5,621 nucleotides of DNA from DATGKR01 sp035294565. GTDB lineage: Bacteria; Actinomycetota; Acidimicrobiia; Acidimicrobiales; Palsa-688. The notes under the pieces were generated by a model. The model searched no databases, was not told where the DNA came from, and saw only the letters and a list, made by a program, of their open reading frames with translations. The position numbers and the translations under genes were made by a program. This document shows, piece after piece, positions 1-5,253 of the stretch (its first letter is position 1; every line of letters starts with the position of its first letter). The stretch is from positions 1 to 5,621 of the forward strand of contig DATGKR010000071.1 in the NCBI GenBank assembly GCA_035294565.1, written 5' to 3'.

Positions 1-1052
1 CCGACCACCTGCCCGCCGGTGCTCACCAGCGGACCACCCGAGTCGCCGTGCTGGAGCGTGGAGGCCAACACCAAGATGTTCCGCTTGACGTCCTGGGTGT
101 CGTAGAGGTCCCTCCCGACGGCCTCCTCGTCCTGGGAGACCCGCGCCGGGCTGACCGCGATCGGGTCCTGGCCCTCAGGGTGGCCGAACACGGCACCGGA
201 CTCCCCCACCTGGGGGGTGGCCAGCGGCAGGGGATTCTCCCCGAGGCCCCGCACCGACAGCAACGCCAGGTCTATCCGCGGGTCGAACATCACCACGGTC
301 GCCGGCAAGATCCTGCCGGACGGCAACATCACCGAGGTCTGCCCGGGCGGCTCGCCGGCGACGACATGGGCGTTGGTCATGATCAGGTCGTGGGCGACGG
401 CGAAGCCGCTGCCCTCGAGGATCTCGCTGCACGCCTGGCCCTCCACCTTCACCGTCGAGGACTCCACCGCCGAGACCACGGCCGGGCTGAGCGGTACGGC
501 AGCGGGGGGCGGGCCGGAGGAGAACCCTGGCTGGAGCACGGCGAAGACTTGCGGGGCGTTGTTGCCCACCAGCCGCCGCAGGACCTCCAGAGCGTCCGGA
601 GGAGCGGGGAACGTGCCCGACACCCAGCGCGAGATGGCGGACCCAGAAACCTCGCGGGCGGGCCAGCCGGGGACCGCGGCGAGGGAGGGGATCAGCAGCC
701 ACAGCACGGCGAACACCCCTGCCACGCCGACCACCCCCCCGACGGCCCGGTCCGCAAGGCGCAGCGGCCCGAGCGGAAGGAAGCGGTGGAGACGGGAGCC
801 GGCGATCAGCCCGAGCGCCTGGCCGATCATCGCCCCACCAACGAGGATGGCGACGGCGACGATCACCAGTTCCTGCGCCGAGGCGTTCCGCAGGTGGACG
901 ATGATCGGGGGCAGCACCCTCACCGCCACGTAGAAGCCGAGCGCCAGCCCCGCCCAAGAGGCGACGCGGCCGAGGAAGCCGAGGCGGTAGCCGCCCACCG
1001 CCGCCGCGGCTGCCACGGCAGCAATGATCACGTCCAGCACGTCTGCAGACAT
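1..1052 (-). CDS. marP: MarP-like membrane-anchored trypsin-fold serine protease (CvpA + trypsin domains), 3' end missing
   Basis: This is an integral-membrane serine protease; the first 350 residues are visible and the C-terminus runs off the left edge. Residues 1-125 are a CvpA-like region with about four hydrophobic segments (roughly 3-20, 30-51, 61-84, 103-122). A linker follows, then an extracytoplasmic chymotrypsin-fold domain from about 190. The catalytic triad is readable: His229 in TNAHVVAG, Asp261 in DPRIDLALL, Ser338 in HGDSGGPL. Cys208 (GQACSEI) sits where mycobacterial MarP has the first cysteine of its redox-sensitive disulfide; the partner would lie beyond the window. In Mycobacterium tuberculosis MarP (Rv3671c) supports survival in acid and oxidative stress, partly by processing the peptidoglycan hydrolase RipA. 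The ATG lies 5 bp after the trmI stop with no clear Shine-Dalgarno, suggesting coupled translation. The family call is secure; the same physiological role is inferred. Confidence 0.9.
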   Translation of the reverse strand, partial: MSADVLDVIIAAVAAAAAVGGYRLGFLGRVASWAGLALGFYVAVRVLPPIIVHLRNASAQELVIVAVAILVGGAMIGQALGLIAGSRLHRFLPLGPLRLADRAVGGVVGVAGVFAVLWLLIPSLAAVPGWPAREVSGSAISRWVSGTFPAPPDALEVLRRLVGNNAPQVFAVLQPGFSSGPPPAAVPLSPAVVSAVESSTVKVEGQACSEILEGSGFAVAHDLIMTNAHVVAGEPPGQTSVMLPSGRILPATVVMFDPRIDLALLSVRGLGENPLPLATPQVGESGAVFGHPEGQDPIAVSPARVSQDEEAVGRDLYDTQDVKRNILVLASTLQHGDSGGPLVSTGGQVV

Positions 1053-1057
1053 TGGGA

Positions 1058-1837
1058 TCAGTCGGCCGGTTGCAGCAGCCTGGCGGAGGTCAGGAAACCG
1101 GTGTGGGCGACCATCCGGTGGTCGGGGCGCACGGACTGGCCCTCCACGTGCCAGCTGCGCTGAAGGATCTCGACCGTCTCCGCCATGCCGAACCCGCTCC
1201 TGTCCAGAGTGTCGCGGAGCGTGCTCACCTGGCCGATCGTCGGCAGGTAGGCGACGAGGATCCCCCCGGGGCGCAGAGCCGACTCGGCGGACTTGACCAG
1301 CCGCCAAGGCTCAGGGAGGTCCAGCACCATCCGGTCGAAGCCGTTCTCGTCGATCCCGTCGTAGGCATCGCGAACCCGCACCGTGTAGCGCTCAACCGCC
1401 TCGGCTCCGAGGAACCCGGTCACGTTGGCGGTCGCCCGGGCGGCGAAGTCCGCGCGCAGCTCGTACCCCGTGACCTCCGCGCCGGCCCGCAGCAGCGCCA
1501 TGGACATGGCCCCAGAGCCGAGGCCCGACTCGAAGACCCGCGCCCCCGGGTAGACGTCGGCCATCACGAGGATCGGCCCGAGGTCCTTCGGGTAGATCAC
1601 CTGAGCCCCCCGGGGCATCTTCAGCACGACCTCGGCCAACGTCGGGCGAACCACGACGTAACGGGCGCCCCGGGTGGAACGAACCCTCGCCCCTTCGAAG
1701 GCGCCGATGATCTCTTCGTGGGCGACCGGCCCGGCGTGGGTGTGGAACTCCCCGCCGGCGGTCAGGGTCACTAGGTACCTCCGACCCTTCGAGTCAAAGA
1801 GCAGGACCCGCTCGCCTACCTGGAAGGGCCGGTTCAC
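1058..1837 (-). CDS. trmI: tRNA (adenine(58)-N1)-methyltransferase TrmI
   Basis: This enzyme uses SAM to methylate N1 of A58 in the tRNA T-loop, as a tetramer in the bacterial family. The 259 residues comprise an N-terminal beta-rich domain (about 1-75, with GERVLLFDSKGRRYLV and GEFHTH), the family signature MPRGAQVIYPKD (74-85), then a Rossmann methyltransferase fold. Motif I is FESGLGSGAM (102-111), followed by an acidic residue in GYELR. The catalytic-loop motif is DLPEPW (173-178), matching the family's D-x-x-x-P-W, and a late RSWHVEGQSVRP block is typical of actinobacterial TrmI. Length is usual (about 255-280). The GTG start overlaps the upstream thiolase stop as GTGA, implying translational coupling. 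The motif-I region is a few residues shorter than I recall for the M. tuberculosis protein, and Leu replaces the usual small residue in ExGxGSG; neither removes a key residue. The family is certain; activity is inferred. Confidence 0.95.
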   Translation of the reverse strand: MNRPFQVGERVLLFDSKGRRYLVTLTAGGEFHTHAGPVAHEEIIGAFEGARVRSTRGARYVVVRPTLAEVVLKMPRGAQVIYPKDLGPILVMADVYPGARVFESGLGSGAMSMALLRAGAEVTGYELRADFAARATANVTGFLGAEAVERYTVRVRDAYDGIDENGFDRMVLDLPEPWRLVKSAESALRPGGILVAYLPTIGQVSTLRDTLDRSGFGMAETVEILQRSWHVEGQSVRPDHRMVAHTGFLTSARLLQPAD

Positions 1838-2787
1838 GGCGATCCCGCCGCTCTCGGCTCCTCGCCGGACACCGGGTCCGGCCGGGCCGCTCGGGCCCGG
1901 GCCGACAGGCGGCAGAAGGCGCAGAGGTCGCCGACCGTCGGTGAGCCGCAGCCGGGGCAGGGGTGGAGGCCTTCTCTCTCGGCGGCGGCGACCGGAGCCA
2001 GGAGCGGCGCCACCCGCTCGAGGAACCCGAAGAGGAACGCCGCCTTGGAGCCCGGCGACGCCGACTCGATCTCGTTCAGCGCCGCCTTGTAGCCGAGATG
2101 GCGGTTGCCGGCTGCCATGGGGCACTCCTCCACGATGTAGTCGATCCCCTCCAGCACGCAGTAGGCGGCGGTCTCCCGCTCGGCGAGGCGAACCAGCGGC
2201 TTCACCTTCTTCACGAACCCGTCCCCTCCTGGCAGCACCGGCTCCTGGCGGCCCAGGTAGGCGAGGTCCCAGCGCAGAACGTTGCCGAGCAGGACGGCGG
2301 CCTCGTCGTCGAGGTTGTGTCCGGTGGCGATCACGTCGTAGCCCCCCTCGGCGGCCGCCCGGTTGAACAGGTGGCGCTTCGAGAGGCCGCACGCCGAGCA
2401 GGGAGCTCTCCTCGCTGCCGCTGCCCCCCCGGGGATGTCGAAGCCGAGATCGCCGGGCAGGTCGACCTCCACCAGTCGGGCGCTGCGGGACTCGGCGAAA
2501 CGCCGGGCGTAACCGGCGGACTCGGCGCTGTAGTCACCGATCCCCAGTCCCAGGTACAGCCCGTCCGCCCGGTAGCCCTGGCGCAGCAGGATGTCCCACA
2601 ACGCCAGGGAGTCCTTGCCGCCCGACACGGCGACGAGAATGCGGTCGTCCGGGCCGAACATGCGCCACGACTCGACGGCACGGCCGACCTGCTCGCAGCA
2701 GTGGCGGACGAAGCACGCATGGCAGAAGCCGGCGTTGTGCCTGCGGACCTCGACAACAGCCGGCCGCCTACAGGACCGGCATCTCAC
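1834..2787 (-). CDS. ttuA: TtuA-type tRNA 2-thiouridine synthetase (Fe-S, PP-loop ATPase)
   Basis: TtuA adenylates a tRNA uridine with ATP and replaces the C2 oxygen with sulfur; in Thermus the target is T54 (giving s2T54) and the donor is thiocarboxylated TtuB. The 317 residues show an N-terminal zinc finger (C3, C6, C22, C25), PP-loop SGGKDS (55-60), CSACGLSKR (C130, C133), the GHNLDDE block (157-162), C222 in EECP, and a C-terminal zinc finger (C277, C280, C289, C292). C130, C133 and C222 fall at the positions I recall for the [4Fe-4S] ligands of Thermus TtuA; K137 and D161 also match. The GTG start puts the first finger at the family position, so it is preferred. The gene follows the sulfur carrier, separated only by a short tandem repeat, and overlaps trmI by 4 bp. 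The related archaeal/eukaryotic NcsA/Ctu1 enzymes modify U34; bacteria normally use MnmA there, so position 54 is the likelier target. Confidence 0.93.
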   Translation of the reverse strand: MRCRSCRRPAVVEVRRHNAGFCHACFVRHCCEQVGRAVESWRMFGPDDRILVAVSGGKDSLALWDILLRQGYRADGLYLGLGIGDYSAESAGYARRFAESRSARLVEVDLPGDLGFDIPGGAAAARRAPCSACGLSKRHLFNRAAAEGGYDVIATGHNLDDEAAVLLGNVLRWDLAYLGRQEPVLPGGDGFVKKVKPLVRLAERETAAYCVLEGIDYIVEECPMAAGNRHLGYKAALNEIESASPGSKAAFLFGFLERVAPLLAPVAAAEREGLHPCPGCGSPTVGDLCAFCRLSARARAARPDPVSGEEPRAAGSP

Positions 2788-2822
2788 CTGGCACCGCCCG
2801 AGATCACCGAATGGACCGTCAC
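2784..2822 (-). other. 12-codon ORF created by the tandem duplication (possible coupling peptide)
   Basis: A GTG overlapping the sulfur-carrier stop (GTGA, 2819-2822) opens a frame encoding MTVHSVISGGAR. It ends in a TGA that overlaps the ttuA GTG start (GTGA, 2784-2787). It repeats the carrier's last seven residues in a different frame relative to the carrier, because 35 is not a multiple of three. It could pass re-initiating ribosomes from the carrier to ttuA. It may equally be an untranslated by-product. Confidence 0.3.
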
Positions 2823-2853
2823 CTGGCGCCGCCCGAGATCACCGGACGTACCT
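2784..2853. repeat. diverged 35-bp tandem duplication at the ttuB/ttuA junction
   Basis: Two adjacent 35-bp units, 2784-2818 and 2819-2853, match at 30 of 35 positions, with 25 of the first 26 identical. The right-hand unit is the end of the sulfur-carrier gene, including the codons for VISGGAR and its TGA. The left-hand unit repeats these and ends in the GTG that starts ttuA. Each unit carries a GTGA, so the ancestral genes probably overlapped as GTGA and a slippage duplication pulled them apart without damaging either. Confidence 0.9.
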
Positions 2854-3019
2854 CCACCGTCGCCTCGTCGGGGACGGTCGCGTCGCCGGTGACGAGCGTC
2901 CCGTCGACGATGACCAGCACCGCCTCCCGGTTCACCCCCAGCCGCCCGAGCAGCGAAGCGACCGGCAGCGGTCCTGCCATCTCCACCTCGCGCCGGGGGT
3001 TGCGCAGAACGACCTTCAC
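2819..3019 (-). CDS. ttuB: TtuB-like ubiquitin-fold sulfur carrier (MoaD/ThiS family) with GG-AR tail
   Basis: This is a 66-residue beta-grasp sulfur carrier. It begins with strand KVVLRN, has the SLLGRLGV helix (about 22-29), then AVLVIVDGTLVTGD (33-46) and the TVEVRPVISGG ending typical of MoaD/ThiS/SAMP/TtuB proteins. The Gly-Gly (63-64) is normally adenylated by an E1-like enzyme and converted to a thiocarboxylate. Here two residues, Ala-Arg, follow it, so trimming is probably needed first. Thermus TtuB is similar in length but ends at GG. The GTG start is chosen because beta-1 begins there and a purine-rich GGGGAAGAA lies just upstream; another in-frame GTG six codons earlier (first base 3037) has poorer support. 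The position immediately before ttuA argues for thiouridine synthesis rather than molybdopterin or thiamine. Neither an E1-like activator nor a JAMM protease is in the window. Fold confidence is high; assignment as TtuB rests on context. Confidence 0.88.
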   Translation of the reverse strand: MKVVLRNPRREVEMAGPLPVASLLGRLGVNREAVLVIVDGTLVTGDATVPDEATVEVRPVISGGAR

Positions 3020-3063
3020 GCCGCCATTCTTCCCCACGCCGGCTCGCCCGACGGGACGGCTGC

Positions 3064-3267
3064 TCAGCGGGCCTCGTGGGTGACGATGATCGACTCGCCC
3101 GGCGCCAGCTGCTCGGAGAAAACGACGTCGGGCTCCCTCTTCAGACCCCTCCGCGCTAGGTACCCGAGGGCGGCCGCCCCGCCGACTGCGACCCACGCCG
3201 CGCTGCCCTCCAGCACTCCTTTCCGCCACGACCGGCGCAGCAGAAAACGGATGGCCCGGTCGATCAC
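3064..3267 (-). CDS. small single-span membrane protein, unknown function
   Basis: I do not recognise a named family. The 67-residue product has a basic amphipathic N-terminus (IDRAIRFLLRRSWRKG), one hydrophobic segment at about 23-38 (AAWVAVGGAAALGYLA), a basic stop (RRGLKR), then a short polar tail ending GESIIVTHEAR. One transmembrane helix is likely. The GTG start is chosen over an in-frame TTG at 3288 because it overlaps the upstream stop as GTGA and has a strong GGAGGT nine bases before it. It is the third of three consecutive small membrane-protein genes joined by GTGA overlaps, so the three are probably made together. Function is unknown. Confidence 0.7.
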   Translation of the reverse strand: MIDRAIRFLLRRSWRKGVLEGSAAWVAVGGAAALGYLARRGLKREPDVVFSEQLAPGESIIVTHEAR

Positions 3268-3488
3268 CGCCGGCGGACCTCCACCCAAGTGGACTTGCGC
3301 CTGCCTCGACGGCGCCCCAGGAGGAAGGCGGCGCCGACCAGGACGACCACGGCCGCGGCGCCCGCCATCATCGCCACGGGCCTCGCCCGCTCGGCCACCT
3401 CCACCGTGTCGCCGCGGATCTCCTCCAGCTTCGCCCGGATGTCGGCGATCTCCACACGGTCCTGTTCGGGGCGGACCGGCTTGATCAC
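3264..3488 (-). CDS. small DUF3618-like single-span membrane protein
   Basis: The 74-residue product has a charged N-terminal helix (IADIRAKLEEIRGDTVEVAERARP, about 14-37), one strongly hydrophobic segment (AMMAGAAAVVVLVGAAFLLG, about 39-58) and a very basic tail (RRRGRRKSTWVEVRRR). This plan resembles DUF3618 proteins, which often sit beside holin-X-like genes in Actinomycetota; the match is by architecture and neighbourhood only. The start is the GTG overlapping the holin-like stop as GTGA, with GGAGG five bases upstream. The open frame extends further 5' (to about 3680), but that extension overlaps the holin-like coding region and is arginine-rich noise. Orientation with the basic tail in the cytoplasm is inferred from the positive-inside rule. 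Confidence 0.75.
   Translation of the reverse strand: MIKPVRPEQDRVEIADIRAKLEEIRGDTVEVAERARPVAMMAGAAAVVVLVGAAFLLGRRRGRRKSTWVEVRRR
3277..3282 (-). promoter_or_regulatory. Shine-Dalgarno for the 67-residue membrane protein
   Basis: GGAGGT on the minus strand lies nine bases before the GTG at 3267, inside the end of the preceding gene. It favours this GTG over the upstream in-frame TTG at 3288. Confidence 0.65.
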
Positions 3489-3799
3489 AACTTCCTCCGC
3501 ACGATCCGGCTCGCCGCCCAGGCGACGCCGGCGGCGGCGACGAGCACGCCGGCGAAGTACGGCACCCAGGTGAGGTCGCCGTGCAGGTGGCGGCCGGTCT
3601 CGGTCTGGACCACGCGCACGGCGGTGAGCACCAGCAGGCACCAGCCAGTTAGGAGCAGCAGGGCGCCGGCGGTCCCCCACGCGACGAAACGGAGCAACCC
3701 CTTTAGCGGTTCGACCGTTTCCTGCTTGGCGTAGGCGATGACGAGCCCGGCCAGCTCGTTCACGTCGGTGCCAAGGCCCTTGCCGGAGGGGCGCGTCAC
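3485..3799 (-). CDS. putative actinobacterial holin-X-like membrane protein (phage holin family)
   Basis: The 104-residue product has an N-terminal cytoplasmic helix containing AYAKQETVEPLKGL (about 22-35), a long hydrophobic segment at about 37-64, a short loop with QTETGRHLHGDLTWVP, and a second hydrophobic segment at about 79-97 ending in basic RIVRRKL. This is the layout of the Actinobacterial Holin-X group (Pfam Phage_holin_3_6), a family named by similarity to holins that is widespread on chromosomes and not shown to cause lysis. No other phage gene is nearby, so a host membrane role is more likely. I chose the GTG 13 bp after the preceding LON-domain stop, with AAGGA overlapping that stop as a possible ribosome-binding site. 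The GTG at codon 13 (DVNEL) is an alternative start. The stop overlaps the next gene as GTGA. Confidence 0.75.
   Translation of the reverse strand: MTRPSGKGLGTDVNELAGLVIAYAKQETVEPLKGLLRFVAWGTAGALLLLTGWCLLVLTAVRVVQTETGRHLHGDLTWVPYFAGVLVAAAGVAWAASRIVRRKL
3494..3498 (-). promoter_or_regulatory. Shine-Dalgarno for the DUF3618-like gene
   Basis: GGAGG on the minus strand lies five bases before the GTG at 3488, inside the last codons of the holin-like gene. It fixes the start at the GTGA overlap and rules out the long arginine-rich 5' extension of the frame. Confidence 0.7.
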
Positions 3800-3812
3800 G
3801 GAGCGACGATCC

Positions 3813-4439
3813 TTATCCGCCGCGCAGCCTGAACGCAAGGAGCCGGGCGGCATCGCCTGCCAACTCGGCCAGGAGCGACAGGCGGTCCCGGCGGGTCGGG
3901 GCCTCGAGAAGGCGCTGCCGGTCGAAAGGGCCGAGCGGGGCCCGGGCGCAGAGCTCCCAAGAGGCGCGCGCCGGGTCGGCGCTCAACGTGAAAGCCGCGG
4001 TGCCGGTCGTCGTGTCGAGCTCGGCGGCAAGGTTCAGCGCCTCTCTCACCGTCGCCTCCGCTACGGACAAAACGTCGCCGTCGCGGCCGTCCCAATCTTC
4101 TTCCGCGAGCTCTTCGACCATCGCCTGGGGGAACGGGTCGTCGGGCAGCCAGCGCTCAACACGAAAGACGTGGCTGCCGACGAAGATCGCAGCCCACCTG
4201 CCGTCGGGCAGTCGCTCGGCTTCGATCAGGTGGGCGACGGTCCCGGTGGAGACCCGGACGTCGCCACCGCCCACCTCGTAGCCCCGCTCTATCAGAACCA
4301 CGCCCATCTCCCCGCTGCTGCCTCCGGCGGTCAGCAGGTCCATCAACTGGCGGTAACGGTCCTCGAAAATGTGCAGAGGCAGCGCCTGGGCCGGCAGGAG
4401 GACAGCGCCCAGCGGGAAGACCGGCAGGTACCTGCTCAC
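3813..4439 (-). CDS. stand-alone LON substrate-binding (N-terminal) domain protein
   Basis: The 208-residue soluble protein is a LON N-terminal domain (Pfam LON_substr_bdg) without the AAA+ or protease parts of Lon. The hallmark FPLGAVLLPAQALPLHIFEDRYRQL spans about 8-32. GEMGVVLIERG (43-53), GTVAHLIEAERLPDGRWAAIFVGSHVFRV (66-94) and a C-terminal helical part (about 120-205) follow the usual layout. The length is normal for these stand-alone proteins, so this is not a truncated Lon. Biochemical function is not established; polypeptide binding is the default inference from Lon. It is the first gene of the minus-strand series and begins with GTG. A TAGTGT element six bases upstream suggests a leaderless mRNA. 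Confidence 0.9.
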   Translation of the reverse strand: MSRYLPVFPLGAVLLPAQALPLHIFEDRYRQLMDLLTAGGSSGEMGVVLIERGYEVGGGDVRVSTGTVAHLIEAERLPDGRWAAIFVGSHVFRVERWLPDDPFPQAMVEELAEEDWDGRDGDVLSVAEATVREALNLAAELDTTTGTAAFTLSADPARASWELCARAPLGPFDRQRLLEAPTRRDRLSLLAELAGDAARLLAFRLRGG

Positions 4440-4445
4440 GCGCCG

Positions 4446-4451
4446 ACACTA
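4446..4451 (-). promoter_or_regulatory. candidate -10 element of the minus-strand operon (leaderless)
   Basis: TAGTGT on the minus strand fits the actinobacterial -10 pattern TAnnnT. It ends six bases before the GTG of the LON-domain gene, so transcription would begin at or next to the start codon. No convincing -35 hexamer is visible. No good Shine-Dalgarno precedes this GTG, consistent with a leaderless mRNA. Confidence 0.4.
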
Positions 4452-4489
4452 GGCGGCCCGGCCCGCCCTACGCCCCCGGGAACCTGGGC

Positions 4490-4495
4490 TACGGT
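4490..4495 (+). promoter_or_regulatory. candidate -10 element of the desaturase gene (leaderless or very short leader)
   Basis: TACGGT fits TAnnnT and ends eight bases before the desaturase GTG at 4504, which would place the transcript start at or just before the codon. No clear -35 is visible. The overlapping GGTGGA (4493-4498) could instead be a ribosome-binding site for a transcript starting further upstream, so the two readings compete. Confidence 0.3.
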
Positions 4496-4503
4496 GGATC
4501 GCC

Positions 4504-5253
4504 GTGACCGGGCTCTTAGTCGCGGTGGTCGTGGGCTTCGGTACCTGCCAGGTGGCGATCTTCCTGACCACCATCTTCTTGCACAGGACGCTCGCCCACC
4601 GGGCAATAACCATGTCTCCCGGCCTGCTGTTCTTCTGCCGCGTGCTGACCTGGGTGACGACAGGCATCCGCCCGAGGCAGTGGGTCGGCGTCCACCGCCG
4701 CCACCACGCTTTCACCGACGTCGAGGGCGACCCCCACTCCCCGGCCCTGGAGGGCTTCGCGACCGTCCAACTGGGCAACGTCGTCCTCTACCGCCGTGCC
4801 GCGCGCGACAAGGCGACCGTGGCCAGGTACGCCCGGGACATCCGCCGGGACAACTGGGACCGGTTCTTGTTCGACCACGCCGTCGTCGGCCTGGCCATCG
4901 GCGTGGCCGTCTTGTGGGCCGCCTTCGGCGGCGACTGGCCGATGACCGCCGTGGCGGCAGGCACCCACGCCGTCTCCTACCTGGCGCTCAACTCGGCGGT
5001 CAACGCCGTTGGCCACACTTTCGGGCGCCGGCCTTTCCGCGGGCTCGCCACCAACAGCCAGTGGCTCGCGTGGCTGACCGCCGGAGAGGGCCTCCACAGC
5101 AACCACCACGCCGCCCCCACCTCCGCCCGCCTTGCTTTCAGGCGCCGCGAGGTGGACCCCGGGTGGTGGCTGGTGGCGGCGGCGCGCAGACTGAAGTGGC
5201 TGTCGGTCCGCCACGCCGTGCCCCGCCTCGCCGCCCACGCGAGGGTCGCCTGA
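4504..5253 (+). CDS. membrane fatty acid / acyl-CoA desaturase
   Basis: This is a di-iron integral-membrane desaturase that introduces a double bond into a fatty acyl chain using O2 and reducing equivalents. The histidine ligands are all visible in the 249 residues: HRTLAH (H27, H32), HRRHH (H64, H67, H68), a histidine in NAVGH (H171) and HSNHH (H198, H201, H202). H78 in GDPHSP is also conserved in the stearoyl-CoA-desaturase type. Hydrophobic segments flank the boxes (about 3-24, 38-55, 125-140, 148-165). It is short for the family and has only one segment before box 1, though the GTG start with GGTGGA just upstream looks genuine; no longer in-frame start is apparent in the 64-bp gap. Regiospecificity and electron donor cannot be read from the sequence. 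The stop overlaps the next gene by one base (TGATG), so the two are probably co-translated. Confidence 0.92.
   Translation: MTGLLVAVVVGFGTCQVAIFLTTIFLHRTLAHRAITMSPGLLFFCRVLTWVTTGIRPRQWVGVHRRHHAFTDVEGDPHSPALEGFATVQLGNVVLYRRAARDKATVARYARDIRRDNWDRFLFDHAVVGLAIGVAVLWAAFGGDWPMTAVAAGTHAVSYLALNSAVNAVGHTFGRRPFRGLATNSQWLAWLTAGEGLHSNHHAAPTSARLAFRRREVDPGWWLVAAARRLKWLSVRHAVPRLAAHARVA

Noticed and set aside
48..1163. Long plus-strand open frame of 371 codons over the marP-like gene
   Set aside because: It is antisense to a clear CvpA-trypsin protein with an intact catalytic triad. Its product is low-complexity, rich in R, G, H and P, as expected from GC-rich antisense.
1838..2392. 5' extension of the trmI frame, which would make a 444-residue protein
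   Set aside because: It overlaps the conserved ttuA coding region. TrmI homology begins at the GTG at 1837.
1963..2892. Plus-strand open frame of 309 codons over ttuA
   Set aside because: The opposite strand carries every TtuA motif. The plus-strand product has no recognisable domain.
3016..3027. Three-codon ORF (ATG GCG GCG TGA) whose stop overlaps the sulfur-carrier GTG
   Set aside because: It could in principle couple translation, but such a short frame is expected by chance and nothing else supports it.
3020..3063. Possible terminator or internal promoter between the small membrane gene and the sulfur carrier
   Set aside because: Only a very short CCCGTCGGG palindrome is present, with no T-run and no convincing -35/-10 pair.
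2591..3484. Plus-strand open frame of 297 codons spanning ttuA, the carrier and small membrane genes
   Set aside because: It crosses several well-supported minus-strand genes, and its sequence is compositionally biased without motifs.
3489..3680. 5' extension of the DUF3618-like frame, which would make a 138-residue protein
   Set aside because: The extension is arginine-rich, lies inside the holin-like gene and ignores the strong GGAGG/GTGA start at 3488.
3485..3799. Prophage or lysis cassette suggested by the holin-like gene
   Set aside because: No endolysin, structural or integrase gene lies nearby. This family is common on actinobacterial chromosomes beside DUF3618-like genes.
4516..5238. 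Minus-strand open frame of 240 codons opposite the desaturase
   Set aside because: The plus strand encodes all desaturase histidine boxes; this frame is a shadow.
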